Shown one piece after another: positions 8,394 through 16,464 of a stretch of DNA of 64,000 bases. Source of the stretch: Paenibacillus sp. SC116 (lineage in GTDB: Bacteria > Bacillota > Bacilli > Paenibacillales > Paenibacillaceae); NCBI RefSeq assembly GCF_024733555.1, contig NZ_JANIOF010000005.1:330597-394596 (forward strand), written 5' to 3'. The notes under the pieces are model-generated. The model worked only from the letters and a program-made list of their open reading frames with translations, did no database searches and was not told where the DNA came from. The position numbers and the translations under genes were made by a program. How positions within the stretch are numbered: position 1 is the stretch's first letter; each line of letters begins with the position of its first letter.

Positions 8394-9716
8394 TTAACGA
8401 TTCTTTTTGCGCATCATATCAAAGTATTTAACTGGCTGGTCAACCTTCACTTTGACATATTGCAGCGGATGACGAGCCGCATCCAACGGATTGCCTTTCT
8501 CATCATAAATCGCCTCAATCGTCTGCTTGAAGAAGAATCCTTTAGGACCAAAGAACTCTACTTCTGTACCAGGCTTAAAGTGATTGCGCTGCTGAACGGT
8601 AGCCAACTTAGTCTCAGGATCATAGTCAGTCACAAGTCCTGCAAAGTCATATGGCACAGCCTTCTCTTCTGGCTCATAAATATGATCTTCGTGATCAGGC
8701 TCTTCGTAGAAGAAGCCTGTATTGATCGGACGGTTCGCTGCCTTATTCATCTCTTCAACCCATTCTGGCTTCAATTGATAATTTTCAGGGTCAGCCATAT
8801 AAGAGTCAATTGCTTGTCGATAAACGTTCGTAACCGTTGCCACATAATGAATAGACTTCATTCGTCCCTCCACCTTGAAGCTATCAACGCCAGAGTCTAC
8901 AAGATCAGGCAAGTGATTAATCATGCACAAATCCTTAGAGCTCATCGCAAACGGATTGTGATCCTCTTGGAACAATGGTAGCTGAGTAATCCCTACCTTG
9001 AATGGTTCCAATGCTTGCTTCTTTTCTACATCCTCCGCATCAGCACGATCATCTTCGAAAAGGTCATATCTCCAGCGGCAAGATTGACAGCATCCGCCTC
9101 GGTTGGAATCTCGGTCAGTAAAATGATTGGACAAGACACAGCGGCCCGAATAAGAGGAACACATCGCCCCGTGAATAAATGCCTCTATCTCCACGTCCAC
9201 ATGCTGCTTAATTTCTGCAATCTCTTCCATGCTCGTCTCACGAGCAAGTACAACACGAGGAGCCCCTTCATTTTTCCAAAACTGCACCGTTTGCCAATTC
9301 GATACGGATTGCTGTGTAGATACATGTACTTCAACTCTTGGCGCTACACGTTGAGCCGTCTCGATAATTACCGGGTCAGCTACGATAATGGCGCTAATTC
9401 CGACTTCCTCCAGCTTACGAAGATAGTCCTCCAAGCCTTCAATATCTTCGTTGTGCGCGTAAATATTCGTCGCAACGAATACTTTCGCCCCATATTTATT
9501 GGCAAACTCTACACCTTCACGCATTTCCTCGAAGCTAAAATTGTCTGCGTTTGAACGCAAGCCATATTTTTGACCTCCGATGTAAACAGCATCCGCTCCA
9601 TAATGAATAGCAAACTTAAGCTTCTCAAGGTTGCCTGCGGGAGCTAGCAATTCCGGCTTATCCAGCCGGTTACGCTTGCCAAAGTATTTTCGCTCATGCT
9701 TCATTGTTGTTGTCAT
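8394..9716 (-). CDS. trhP2: U32 family tRNA hydroxylation protein (YrrO/TrhP2 type)
   Basis: Member of the U32 'peptidase' family. In Bacillus the pair YrrN/YrrO (TrhP1/TrhP2) is needed for prephenate-dependent formation of 5-hydroxyuridine at tRNA position 34. An N-terminal TIM-barrel-like domain starts at KPELLAPAGNLEKLKFAI. The U32 signature lies near residues 180-215: 'EAFIHGAMCSSYSGRCVLS' followed by further cysteines in GGCCQSCRW, which would fit an iron-sulfur site. A C-terminal beta domain is present from about 340. The length of 440 residues is normal. It lies 20 nt after trhP1 and ends the operon that begins further upstream. Assignment rests on motifs and on the mltG-trhP1-trhP2 order. 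Confidence 0.93.
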   Translation of the reverse strand: MTTTMKHERKYFGKRNRLDKPELLAPAGNLEKLKFAIHYGADAVYIGGQKYGLRSNADNFSFEEMREGVEFANKYGAKVFVATNIYAHNEDIEGLEDYLRKLEEVGISAIIVADPVIIETAQRVAPRVEVHVSTQQSVSNWQTVQFWKNEGAPRVVLARETSMEEIAEIKQHVDVEIEAFIHGAMCSSYSGRCVLSNHFTDRDSNRGGCCQSCRWRYDLFEDDRADAEDVEKKQALEPFKVGITQLPLFQEDHNPFAMSSKDLCMINHLPDLVDSGVDSFKVEGRMKSIHYVATVTNVYRQAIDSYMADPENYQLKPEWVEEMNKAANRPINTGFFYEEPDHEDHIYEPEEKAVPYDFAGLVTDYDPETKLATVQQRNHFKPGTEVEFFGPKGFFFKQTIEAIYDEKGNPLDAARHPLQYVKVKVDQPVKYFDMMRKKNR

Positions 9717-9736
9717 ACGCTTTAGCTCTCCCTTCC

Positions 9737-10672
9737 TTAGTACATTTGCTCTTTATAGAAAAATCCGAATGACAGTTCACGCTCAGGGTCTTGCACCTCT
9801 CGGATACGCTCCAGCCATTGCTCGTTGAATTGATAACTTTGTGGATCCTCTGCATAGCGATCAATCGCTTCACGATATACACGCACGACCGTCTCATTGT
9901 AATGCAGCGGCTTCAATAGCGTTTCAATCTTGAATGAATCAAGCCCTGCTTCAAGCAGCAGCTTCAAATCCTCTATAATACATACGTCATCTGAGCTCAT
10001 TACATAAGTACCATGTTCATCCTCATAAACAGGGTATTTCTCGTCCTGACGTTCCTGTTCGATCAAAAATAACTTGCGCTCAATGCCGACTTCCTCAAGG
10101 CGAGCCTCTTTGCCAATATGACGCATGTAGTGCTGAAGAAGATGACGCTTGGAATGATATATATTTGTCATCCCATGTACTTGCACTTCCACTTCCATAT
10201 CTGGAAGCTCACGCTTCATCTCTTGCACTTGCTCCATATTCAACTCACGCGCCAACACCATGCGGCTTGCGCCACGCTTCTGCCAATAGCGAGCTGTTAC
10301 ATAGTTCGTCGATGTCATCTCGGCGTTCCAGAACAGCTTTGTATTCGGTGCAGAGTCTTTAGCGATCATCAGTATCGCAGGATCTCCATACACGATTGCA
10401 TCTACACCAACACGTTCCAATTGTGTCAAGTAGTTAGGCAGTTCTTTCATCGTATCATTATGAAACAGTTGGTTAACTGCCACATAGAGCTTCGCATGAT
10501 GCTCGCGCACGATTGGCATTGCTTCCTCAATAAGCTCAACGGTCATCGCCCCTGGCAAACGAAGGCCGTACTTTGGTTCTCCAACAAGTACCGCGCTAGC
10601 TCCGGCTTCGAGCAAACGTTGCACTTCAGTAATGCTGCCCGCTGTTACAAGCAGCTCCGGCTTCTTACTCAT
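9737..10672 (-). CDS. trhP1: U32 family protein (YrrN/TrhP1 type), partner of trhP2
   Basis: Smaller U32 protein of about 311 residues with the same N-terminal barrel (KPELLVTAGSITEVQRLL). The segment matching the U32 signature reads 'VQVHGMTNIYHSKRHLLQ', without the cysteines of trhP2. This suggests a structural or heteromeric partner and not the cluster-bearing subunit. It is paired 20 nt upstream of trhP2 as in the Bacillus yrrN-yrrO order. The methyltransferase gene trmR (yrrM), which in B. subtilis lies between mltG and this gene, is absent; a 154-bp gap takes its place. The start could be GTG 10678 or ATG 10672; the ATG gives better spacing to GGAAAG. Confidence 0.88.
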   Translation of the reverse strand: MSKKPELLVTAGSITEVQRLLEAGASAVLVGEPKYGLRLPGAMTVELIEEAMPIVREHHAKLYVAVNQLFHNDTMKELPNYLTQLERVGVDAIVYGDPAILMIAKDSAPNTKLFWNAEMTSTNYVTARYWQKRGASRMVLARELNMEQVQEMKRELPDMEVEVQVHGMTNIYHSKRHLLQHYMRHIGKEARLEEVGIERKLFLIEQERQDEKYPVYEDEHGTYVMSSDDVCIIEDLKLLLEAGLDSFKIETLLKPLHYNETVVRVYREAIDRYAEDPQSYQFNEQWLERIREVQDPERELSFGFFYKEQMY

Positions 10673-10832
10673 CCTCACACCACTTTCCTCTCATTACATA
10701 AGCATGTCTCTCTATTTAACTGTAATGCGGCCCCTCATTCCATGCATAATAGCATTGCTTTTTTAAATGGGAGGCCGACTAGATATTCAACATCTAATGA
10801 ATTGCAACCGTTGGTTGGTAGCTTTCTAACGA

Positions 10833-11885
10833 TTATTGCTTTTTACTTTTTTCAATATTTTTCTGATGTTCCTCATACGTTTTGGCAAACAGATGGGTCG
10901 AAGTTCCATCTTTCTTCGTCACATAGAACAAATATTCAGAAACTTCTGGCGCCAATGCCGCAGTGATCGATGCAAGGCTCGGGCTAGCGATCGGTCCTGG
11001 CGGAAGCTTGTCCACTTTGTACGTGTTATAAGGACTATCAATTTCTAAGTCTTTATAGAACAAACGTTCTTTAGGCTTATCCAATGCATATTGGACGGTA
11101 GCATCAATTTGAAGACGCATTTTATCGTCAATCCGGTTATAGATAACACCAGCCACTAGTGCGCGTTCCTCATCAACAACAACTTCACGTTCTACCAATG
11201 AGGCTAATGTGAATAGCTCATGAACCGTTAATCCGCGATCCTTCAGCTGCTGCTCCCAGTTCGGAATTTGCGTTAATCGATTCTCTGTCTCCAACAACAT
11301 ACGATTGATGATATCTTGAGCTGTGCTGCCAATTTGTAATTCATAGGTCTCCGGGAATAAATACCCTTCCAGTGGATGTTTAAGATTCGTATCCTGCGGG
11401 ATAAGGAATGGAGTTGAATTTTCTTTTTGCAGCAGCTTCGCCGTCTCTGCTGCCGCTGTTAAAAATTCATCCTTTTTGACGATGCCTTCTTTCGCCAGCT
11501 TGTCCGCCATTTGCTCAATCGTAAAGCCTTCAGGAATCGTAAAGCGTACACCATCCTGCTTAACGACTTCTCCTCCATTCAGCTTGGCAATGATCTCCTC
11601 ATAAGTCACTCCTGGTTTAAACGCATACTCTCCAGCCTTAAATTTGCTGCCTTCTCCGTTCCATTTCAAATACGTTTTAAAAAAGGAAGCATTTTTAATA
11701 AGTCCTTGCTCTTCTAATTGCTGTGCAATTTTTGACGGGCCAGTACCACTTTCAATCTTCACATGCACTTCATCATTTTTCGCCGCGACTGGCTGTAGAC
11801 TGCTCCATACATACCAACCTCCGCCAGCAGCCAAAATTAATACAGCTAGAAAAAGAATAGATACTATTTTCAGTCCTGATTTCAT
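10833..11885 (-). CDS. mltG: Endolytic murein transglycosylase (MltG/YceG-like)
   Basis: Membrane-anchored lytic transglycosylase that cuts nascent glycan strands and so sets their length. One N-terminal helix (about residues 7-27) is followed by a LysM-like small domain (HVKIESGTGPSKIAQQL...) and then the YceG catalytic domain. The conserved 'ASLVEREV' block (catalytic glutamate near residue 230) and 'AGVIYNR' are present. The ATG at 11885 follows GGGAGAG with 7-nt spacing; the reading to 11966 would add a poor leader. It lies downstream of the DUF1292 genes, matching B. subtilis yrrL. Confidence 0.94.
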   Translation of the reverse strand: MKSGLKIVSILFLAVLILAAGGGWYVWSSLQPVAAKNDEVHVKIESGTGPSKIAQQLEEQGLIKNASFFKTYLKWNGEGSKFKAGEYAFKPGVTYEEIIAKLNGGEVVKQDGVRFTIPEGFTIEQMADKLAKEGIVKKDEFLTAAAETAKLLQKENSTPFLIPQDTNLKHPLEGYLFPETYELQIGSTAQDIINRMLLETENRLTQIPNWEQQLKDRGLTVHELFTLASLVEREVVVDEERALVAGVIYNRIDDKMRLQIDATVQYALDKPKERLFYKDLEIDSPYNTYKVDKLPPGPIASPSLASITAALAPEVSEYLFYVTKKDGTSTHLFAKTYEEHQKNIEKSKKQ

Positions 11886-11973
11886 GTCATCACTCTCCCA
11901 CATGGAAAAAAGAGCGGTATGCCCGCCCTTTTTCAAACTATTACAATGTGCGATTACTATCCACAATCAACGC

Positions 11974-12273
11974 TTACTTCTCTTCTTCAAGCTCATCGGA
12001 GAATGCAACTTCATCGTAAAGCTCCATTGCATTCTCCCACTCTTCATCATCTTCAATCGTCTCAAGCTGTGGTTCACCTTGAGCGTTATCCGTAATGCGA
12101 AGTACATCTATTTCGCCGTCTTCGTCTTGAACAACGGCATAAGCCTTAGCTTCTATTTGAAATTCCGCTAGCAAGTCAAAGATGCGACTTGTACCTTGTT
12201 CATCTGTCATTTCTAACGATGTACCAAACGCGGATGAAATACGATCGATAAATTGAAGTTTCTGTTCGCTCAC
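11974..12273 (-). CDS. DUF1292 family protein (second tandem copy)
   Basis: A 99-residue acidic protein with the DUF1292 layout: an F-D-L-L-A-E-F strand, 'YAVVQDEDGEIDVLRI', and a C-terminal 'IEDDEEWENAMELYDE' helix. GTG start with GAGGAGA 8 nt upstream. It lies 3 nt after the stop of a second DUF1292 gene, so the two are probably co-translated and arose by duplication or belong to two subfamilies. The first 30 residues (SEQKLQFIDRISSAFGTSLEM) are helical and absent from the neighbour. Biochemical function of the family is not known. Confidence 0.88.
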   Translation of the reverse strand: MSEQKLQFIDRISSAFGTSLEMTDEQGTSRIFDLLAEFQIEAKAYAVVQDEDGEIDVLRITDNAQGEPQLETIEDDEEWENAMELYDEVAFSDELEEEK

Positions 12274-12276
12274 GTC

Positions 12277-12570
12277 TTAAATCTCCTCGGAATCCACTAG
12301 CGTATTGAATGTCTCTTCAACGATGTTCCACTCTTCTTCATCTTCGATAACGAACAGCTTCAAGTCGTCTCCGTCTTCTTCATAGCGGAATGCATATACT
12401 TCTTCAGAATCCTCTTCATCACTAGCTTCAACAGGCACAACCATCATGTACTTATTGTCGGACCCGTCCACTTCGAACTTCATAATGACTTCGAACTCTT
12501 CTTCATTGCCCTCATCATCAGGAATGTAGATAATTTCTGGCTCTTCATGTTGCTGTTTATCGTTCGTCAT
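12277..12570 (-). CDS. DUF1292 family protein (YrzB-like)
   Basis: Very acidic 97-residue protein. It has the family's central strands 'KYMMVVPVEASDEED' and 'EVYAFRYEEDGDDLKL', and the end 'IEDEEEWNIVEETFN'. The ATG at 12570 has GAGGGG at 7 nt; a GTG at 12585 would overlap the ruvX stop and the ribosome site. It stands directly after ruvX, as yrzB stands after yrrK in B. subtilis. No catalytic residues are recognisable; function unknown. Confidence 0.9.
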   Translation of the reverse strand: MTNDKQQHEEPEIIYIPDDEGNEEEFEVIMKFEVDGSDNKYMMVVPVEASDEEDSEEVYAFRYEEDGDDLKLFVIEDEEEWNIVEETFNTLVDSEEI

Positions 12571-12581
12571 GTTCAAACCCC

Positions 12582-12998
12582 TCACCTTCTAGATTGATAG
12601 TCGAGATAATTCTGCAAAATTATAGTGGCCGCTATTTTATCGACGACCTGTCTTCGTTTCTTGCGACTAACGTCAGCCTCAAGCAATGTCCGCTCAGCAG
12701 AAACGGTGCTCAAGCGCTCATCCCACAGGTGAACGGGCAGTCCCAACGATTCTTTCAATGTCTCGGCGAAAGCAATGCTGATTTCGCCGCGTGGGCCGAT
12801 CGTGCCGTTCATGTTCTTCGGAAGTCCGAGAACAATTTCTTCAACCCCGTGCTCACGCACGAGAGCTTCCAAGCGACGCAAGTCATCTTCTGGTCTGCGA
12901 CGCACAATAACTTCTACCCCTTGTGCAGTCCAACCCATTGCATCGCTTACTGCGACACCAATCTTGCGGTCCCCATAATCCAATCCAATCAGTTTCAT
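12582..12998 (-). CDS. ruvX: RuvX/YqgF family RNase H-fold nuclease
   Basis: A 138-residue RNase H-like nuclease related to Holliday-junction resolvases. The family is also linked to 16S rRNA 5' end maturation. Seen here: 'GLDYGDRKIGVAVSD' at the N-terminus with the first catalytic aspartate, 'EEIVLGLPKNMNGT' in the middle and 'LWDERLSTVSAERTL' with the later acidic residues. Start ATG with GGAG at 6 nt. It lies between ireB and a DUF1292 gene, the conserved alaS-ireB-ruvX-DUF1292-mltG order. A dedicated RuvC is also encoded at 61027-61530, so junction resolution need not depend on this protein. Confidence 0.94.
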   Translation of the reverse strand: MKLIGLDYGDRKIGVAVSDAMGWTAQGVEVIVRRRPEDDLRRLEALVREHGVEEIVLGLPKNMNGTIGPRGEISIAFAETLKESLGLPVHLWDERLSTVSAERTLLEADVSRKKRRQVVDKIAATIILQNYLDYQSRR

Positions 12999-13058
12999 CG
13001 TATTCTCCTACCGCCGCTTATGGCAAGTTCGTGCGCCTTGTAACCAACACACGATAAG

Positions 13059-13319
13059 TTAGCGATGGTGTTTCAGGTAGAACCGAACTAACTCTTCGAT
13101 AAGTTCATCGCGTTCTTTCTTACCCACCATGCTTCGAGCGTTGTTATGACGCGGAATGTAAGCGGGGTCTCCCGAGAGCAGGTAACCGACGATTTGATTG
13201 ATTGGATTGTATTCTTTCTCAATCAATGCATCATACACAGACAACAAAATCTCCTGACTAGATGCCTCTTGCTCTTCTGGCTTCACATTGAACTTCATTG
13301 TCTTATCCATAGAATTCAT
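13059..13319 (-). CDS. ireB: IreB family regulatory phosphoprotein (YrzL-like)
   Basis: A small helical protein of 86 residues. IreB in Enterococcus is a substrate of the PASTA kinase IreK and negatively regulates cephalosporin resistance. Characteristic stretches are '[20 protein letters not shown]', '[18 protein letters not shown]' and '[13 protein letters not shown]'. Possible phospho-acceptor threonine or serine residues lie near the N-terminus. The ATG at 13319 has GAGGTG nearby; GTG at 13328 is an alternative. It is in the usual place between alaS and ruvX. Confidence 0.92.
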   Translation of the reverse strand: MNSMDKTMKFNVKPEEQEASSQEILLSVYDALIEKEYNPINQIVGYLLSGDPAYIPRHNNARSMVGKKERDELIEELVRFYLKHHR

Positions 13320-13414
13320 CGTCGACACCTCGCTTTATTCTTATCATAACACATACCCGGCAAAACAAGAAATTATACCTTTTTTATCATTTCAGACGAA
13401 TGCAAACAGGTGCA

Positions 13415-16045
13415 TTAAGCACCTGCCTGCTGACTTACCAACTGTTCAACGAGCGCAAGCGCTTCGCTCAACTTCTCGGCATTCTTGCCGCCGGCCTGTG
13501 CCATATCTGGACGACCGCCACCGCCGCCGCCAGCTGCAGCAGCAATCTCTTTAATCATTTTACCCGCATGGAAGCCTTGTTTAACTAATTCCGGAGCTAC
13601 CGACACGACAAAATTAACTTTTCCTTCACTTGCAGCACCAAGTACGATAATCGCTTGTTCTACCTTCGTCTTCAGCTCATCAGCTGTCGTACGAAGCGCA
13701 TCCATGCTTCCAGCATTCACTTGCGCCGTCAACACTTGTACGCCTGCAATTGTACGTACTTGATCAGTCAATTGTCCTGCTTCCATACTGGAAAGCTTCG
13801 CTAATAACGATTCATTTTCACGTGCTAATTCTTTCTCACGTGCGAACATTGCCTCTACACGTTTAGGCACATCAGAAACATTGGACTTGAGTAAGCTCGC
13901 AGCTTGCTTCAACACATCCAATTGAGCCTCCATATATTGATACGCATTACGACCCGTAACGGCTTCAATTCTTCGTACGCCAGATCCAATTCCACTCTCG
14001 CTTACAATTTTGAACAAGCCAATTTCAGACGTATTGTTTACGTGACAGCCACCGCACAGCTCAATGCTGTATTGACCAACTTGTACGACGCGAACGACGT
14101 CTCCATATTTCTCGCCGAACAACGCCATTGCGCCCATTGCTTTCGCTTCATCAATCGATTTCAGCTCGATTGTAAGCGCAGTGCCCTTCCAAATCTGTTC
14201 GTTCACACGGCGCTCGATATCTGCCAACTCTTCTGGCTTAATGCTACCCAAGTTGGTGAAGTCGAAACGAAGACGCTCTGTTTGCACCAAAGAACCTGCT
14301 TGGTTAACATGCTCGCCAAGTACATCCTTCAATGCTTGATGAAGCAAGTGTGTAGCGGTATGGTTCTTAATGATGTCTTCGCGTTCTGCACGAGCTACAG
14401 CCGCTTCGATCGTCATCCCTTCACGCAGCACGCCTTCTTCTACTGTTACAATATGAACATGTTGGCCATGCGGTGCTTTTTTCATATTTTCAACACGCGC
14501 AACGAGACCAGAACCTGTCAATACACCAATATCGCTTACTTGTCCACCGCTCTCAGCATAGAACGGAGTACGATCAAGAACGACTTGGCAAGTTTGACCT
14601 ACAGCCGCTTCCTTAACTAGTTCGTTGTCCGCAATAATCGCTAACACCGTGGAAGATGTTACATACTCATCATAACCAACGAATTCGCTTTTAGTCGTAA
14701 GATCAGCAAGCGGTCCACCTTGTACGTTCATGCTCTCGGAAACTTGACGTGTGGAACGTGCGCGTTCGCGCTGCTCTTCCATCGCCGCATCAAATCCTTC
14801 ACGATCAACCGTCAAGCCGTGCTCTGCCGCATATTCTTCCGTCAAATCAAATGGGAAGCCGTATGTGTCATACAATTTGAACGCATCAGCTCCACTAATT
14901 TGCGTGTGGCCTTTCTTCTTAGCAGCTGCTGCCATATCAGAAAGAATCGCAAGACCGTCAGCAAGCGTCTCATGGAAACGCTCTTCTTCGTTCTTGATTA
15001 CCTTCTCAATGAACTCGCGCTTCTCTACTACTTCTGGGTAGTAAGTGCCCATTACATCGCCAACCGTCTTAACTAGCTCGACCATGAACGGACGATCCAT
15101 GCCAAGCATTTTTCCGTAGCGCACAGCACGGCGAAGCAAACGACGAACAACATAGCCACGGCCTTCATTGGACGGCAATACGCCATCGCCAGCTGTAAAT
15201 ACAACGGTACGAATGTGGTCAGCAATTACTTTGAACGCAACATCCAATTCTGGATTTTCTTTATATTTCACACCAGCAATACGGCTCGTCTCTTCAATAA
15301 TCGGCATGAACAAGTCCGTATCGAAGTTCGAATCTACATCCTGCAAAATGGAAGCGAAACGCTCCAAACCTGCGCCTGTATCGATATTTTTATTCGGAAG
15401 CGGCGTGTAACTGCCGTCCTTGTTATGGTTGAATTGGGTGAACACCACATTCCATACTTCTAGATAGCGTTCATTTTCACCACTCGGGTAGTTTTCTGGA
15501 TCGTTAGGATCTCCGTACTTCTCGCCACGGTCATAGAAAATTTCCGTACATGGTCCGCAAGGCCCTTCGCCGATATCCCAGAAGTTATCTTCTGTTTTGA
15601 TGATGTGGTCAGCTGGAACACCAATCTTCTCGTTCCATAATTTGTATGCTTCCTCGTCTTCCGGATATACGGTGACATATAGACGCTCAGCTTCAAGTCC
15701 AATCCATTTCTTATCAGTCAAGAACTCCCAAGCCCACTCGATAGCATCTTCCTTGAAGTAGTCCCCAATAGAGAAGTTGCCGAGCATTTCAAAAAACGTA
15801 TGGTGACGACGTGTTTTACCTACGTTTTCGATGTCATTTGTACGAATACATTTTTGCGAGTTCGTAATACGTGGATTGTCAGGAATGACACGTCCGTCAA
15901 AATAAGGCTTAAGCGGTGCCATACCCGCATTAATCCACAACAACGATGGGTCGTTATGCGGTACGAGCGATGCGCTCGGTTCGATATGATGTCCTTTGCT
16001 CTCGAAAAATTGAAGCCACTTAGCACGAATATCGCTTGCTTTCAT
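13415..16045 (-). CDS. alaS: Alanyl-tRNA synthetase
   Basis: Class II synthetase charging tRNA-Ala, with proofreading. From the N-terminus: catalytic domain ([21 protein letters not shown], then the '[15 protein letters not shown]' motif 2 region), tRNA-binding domain, editing domain with HTATH (about residue 560) and CGGCH (about 663) metal ligands, and the C-Ala region ending in a Gly-rich '[18 protein letters not shown]' segment. At 876 residues it is full length. It is preceded by an alanine-type T-box leader and a strong promoter, and followed by ireB with a 95-nt gap. Confidence 0.98.
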   Translation of the reverse strand: MKASDIRAKWLQFFESKGHHIEPSASLVPHNDPSLLWINAGMAPLKPYFDGRVIPDNPRITNSQKCIRTNDIENVGKTRRHHTFFEMLGNFSIGDYFKEDAIEWAWEFLTDKKWIGLEAERLYVTVYPEDEEAYKLWNEKIGVPADHIIKTEDNFWDIGEGPCGPCTEIFYDRGEKYGDPNDPENYPSGENERYLEVWNVVFTQFNHNKDGSYTPLPNKNIDTGAGLERFASILQDVDSNFDTDLFMPIIEETSRIAGVKYKENPELDVAFKVIADHIRTVVFTAGDGVLPSNEGRGYVVRRLLRRAVRYGKMLGMDRPFMVELVKTVGDVMGTYYPEVVEKREFIEKVIKNEEERFHETLADGLAILSDMAAAAKKKGHTQISGADAFKLYDTYGFPFDLTEEYAAEHGLTVDREGFDAAMEEQRERARSTRQVSESMNVQGGPLADLTTKSEFVGYDEYVTSSTVLAIIADNELVKEAAVGQTCQVVLDRTPFYAESGGQVSDIGVLTGSGLVARVENMKKAPHGQHVHIVTVEEGVLREGMTIEAAVARAEREDIIKNHTATHLLHQALKDVLGEHVNQAGSLVQTERLRFDFTNLGSIKPEELADIERRVNEQIWKGTALTIELKSIDEAKAMGAMALFGEKYGDVVRVVQVGQYSIELCGGCHVNNTSEIGLFKIVSESGIGSGVRRIEAVTGRNAYQYMEAQLDVLKQAASLLKSNVSDVPKRVEAMFAREKELARENESLLAKLSSMEAGQLTDQVRTIAGVQVLTAQVNAGSMDALRTTADELKTKVEQAIIVLGAASEGKVNFVVSVAPELVKQGFHAGKMIKEIAAAAGGGGGGRPDMAQAGGKNAEKLSEALALVEQLVSQQAGA

Positions 16046-16097
16046 GAAGGATTCCTCCTATGACGTTATGTTCCATATAGTTGTATAAAAAATAAAA

Positions 16098-16420
16098 ATC
16101 GCCCCTGACATGCAGGGACGATTAAATATCGCGGTACCACCCTGGTTATCGCTTGGCTTGCATGCTCGACCTGCAACTACAGCTGCATAGAATGAGCACG
16201 ATGCAAGACTAAACATAAAGCGATCTCCTCGACGTTGATAACGGGTTCGACCCGGTGAAGTTCATTCACACTCCGTAACTAGCGTTCAGCGGCACTTCAT
16301 GGTGAAGATTCTTACAGCCTATATACAGCGTATTCCGCCATATAAGGAATCTTCTCTCTGGTCCAAGGGCTGCAGCTTACTCGGTTTCATCTACGTTTTG
16401 AGCATTAATAGTATTGTCCA
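16098..16420 (-). promoter_or_regulatory. T-box leader (tRNA-Ala sensing) of alaS
   Basis: On the minus strand the T-box core AACCAGGGTGGTACCGCG (16131-16148) is followed by a terminator stem (ATCGTCCCTG / CAGGGGCGAT, 16098-16123) and a TTTTTA tract. Upstream lies a long structured leader with an AGAGAG element of the stem I type. The bases CCGAGTAA and TTACGG can form the foot of stem I; a GCT triplet at 16281-16283 beside this foot is a candidate alanine specifier. Uncharged tRNA-Ala would favour the antiterminator and so alaS expression. Core certain, specifier inferred. Confidence 0.93.
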
Positions 16421-16426
16421 ATTATT

Positions 16427-16455
16427 AGTATAGTTAGCCAGAGGAACGTTGTCAA
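16427..16455 (-). promoter_or_regulatory. SigA-type promoter of the alaS T-box leader
   Basis: On the minus strand TTGACA (16450-16455), a 17-bp spacer, then TATACT (16427-16432). It starts only 10 bp after the stop codon of the SLH protein gene, with no terminator between, so read-through from that gene is checked only by the T-box terminator. Confidence 0.85.
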
Positions 16456-16464
16456 ACCCCGTTC

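Noticed and set aside
8319..8981. Plus-strand open frame of 220 codons
   Set aside because: Lies opposite the well-supported trhP2 gene, has no ribosome site and no domain; it is the mirror of a real coding region.
10724..10782. Imperfect inverted repeat GGCCCCTCATT / AATGGGAGGCC after mltG
   Set aside because: Arms have two mismatches and no U-tract on the minus strand; too weak to call a terminator.
10118..10966. Plus-strand open frame of 282 codons
   Set aside because: Antisense to trhP1 and the end of mltG, with Cys/His-rich low-sense protein; not a gene.
13904..14620. Plus-strand open frame of 238 codons
   Set aside because: Antisense to alaS with no start context or recognisable domain.
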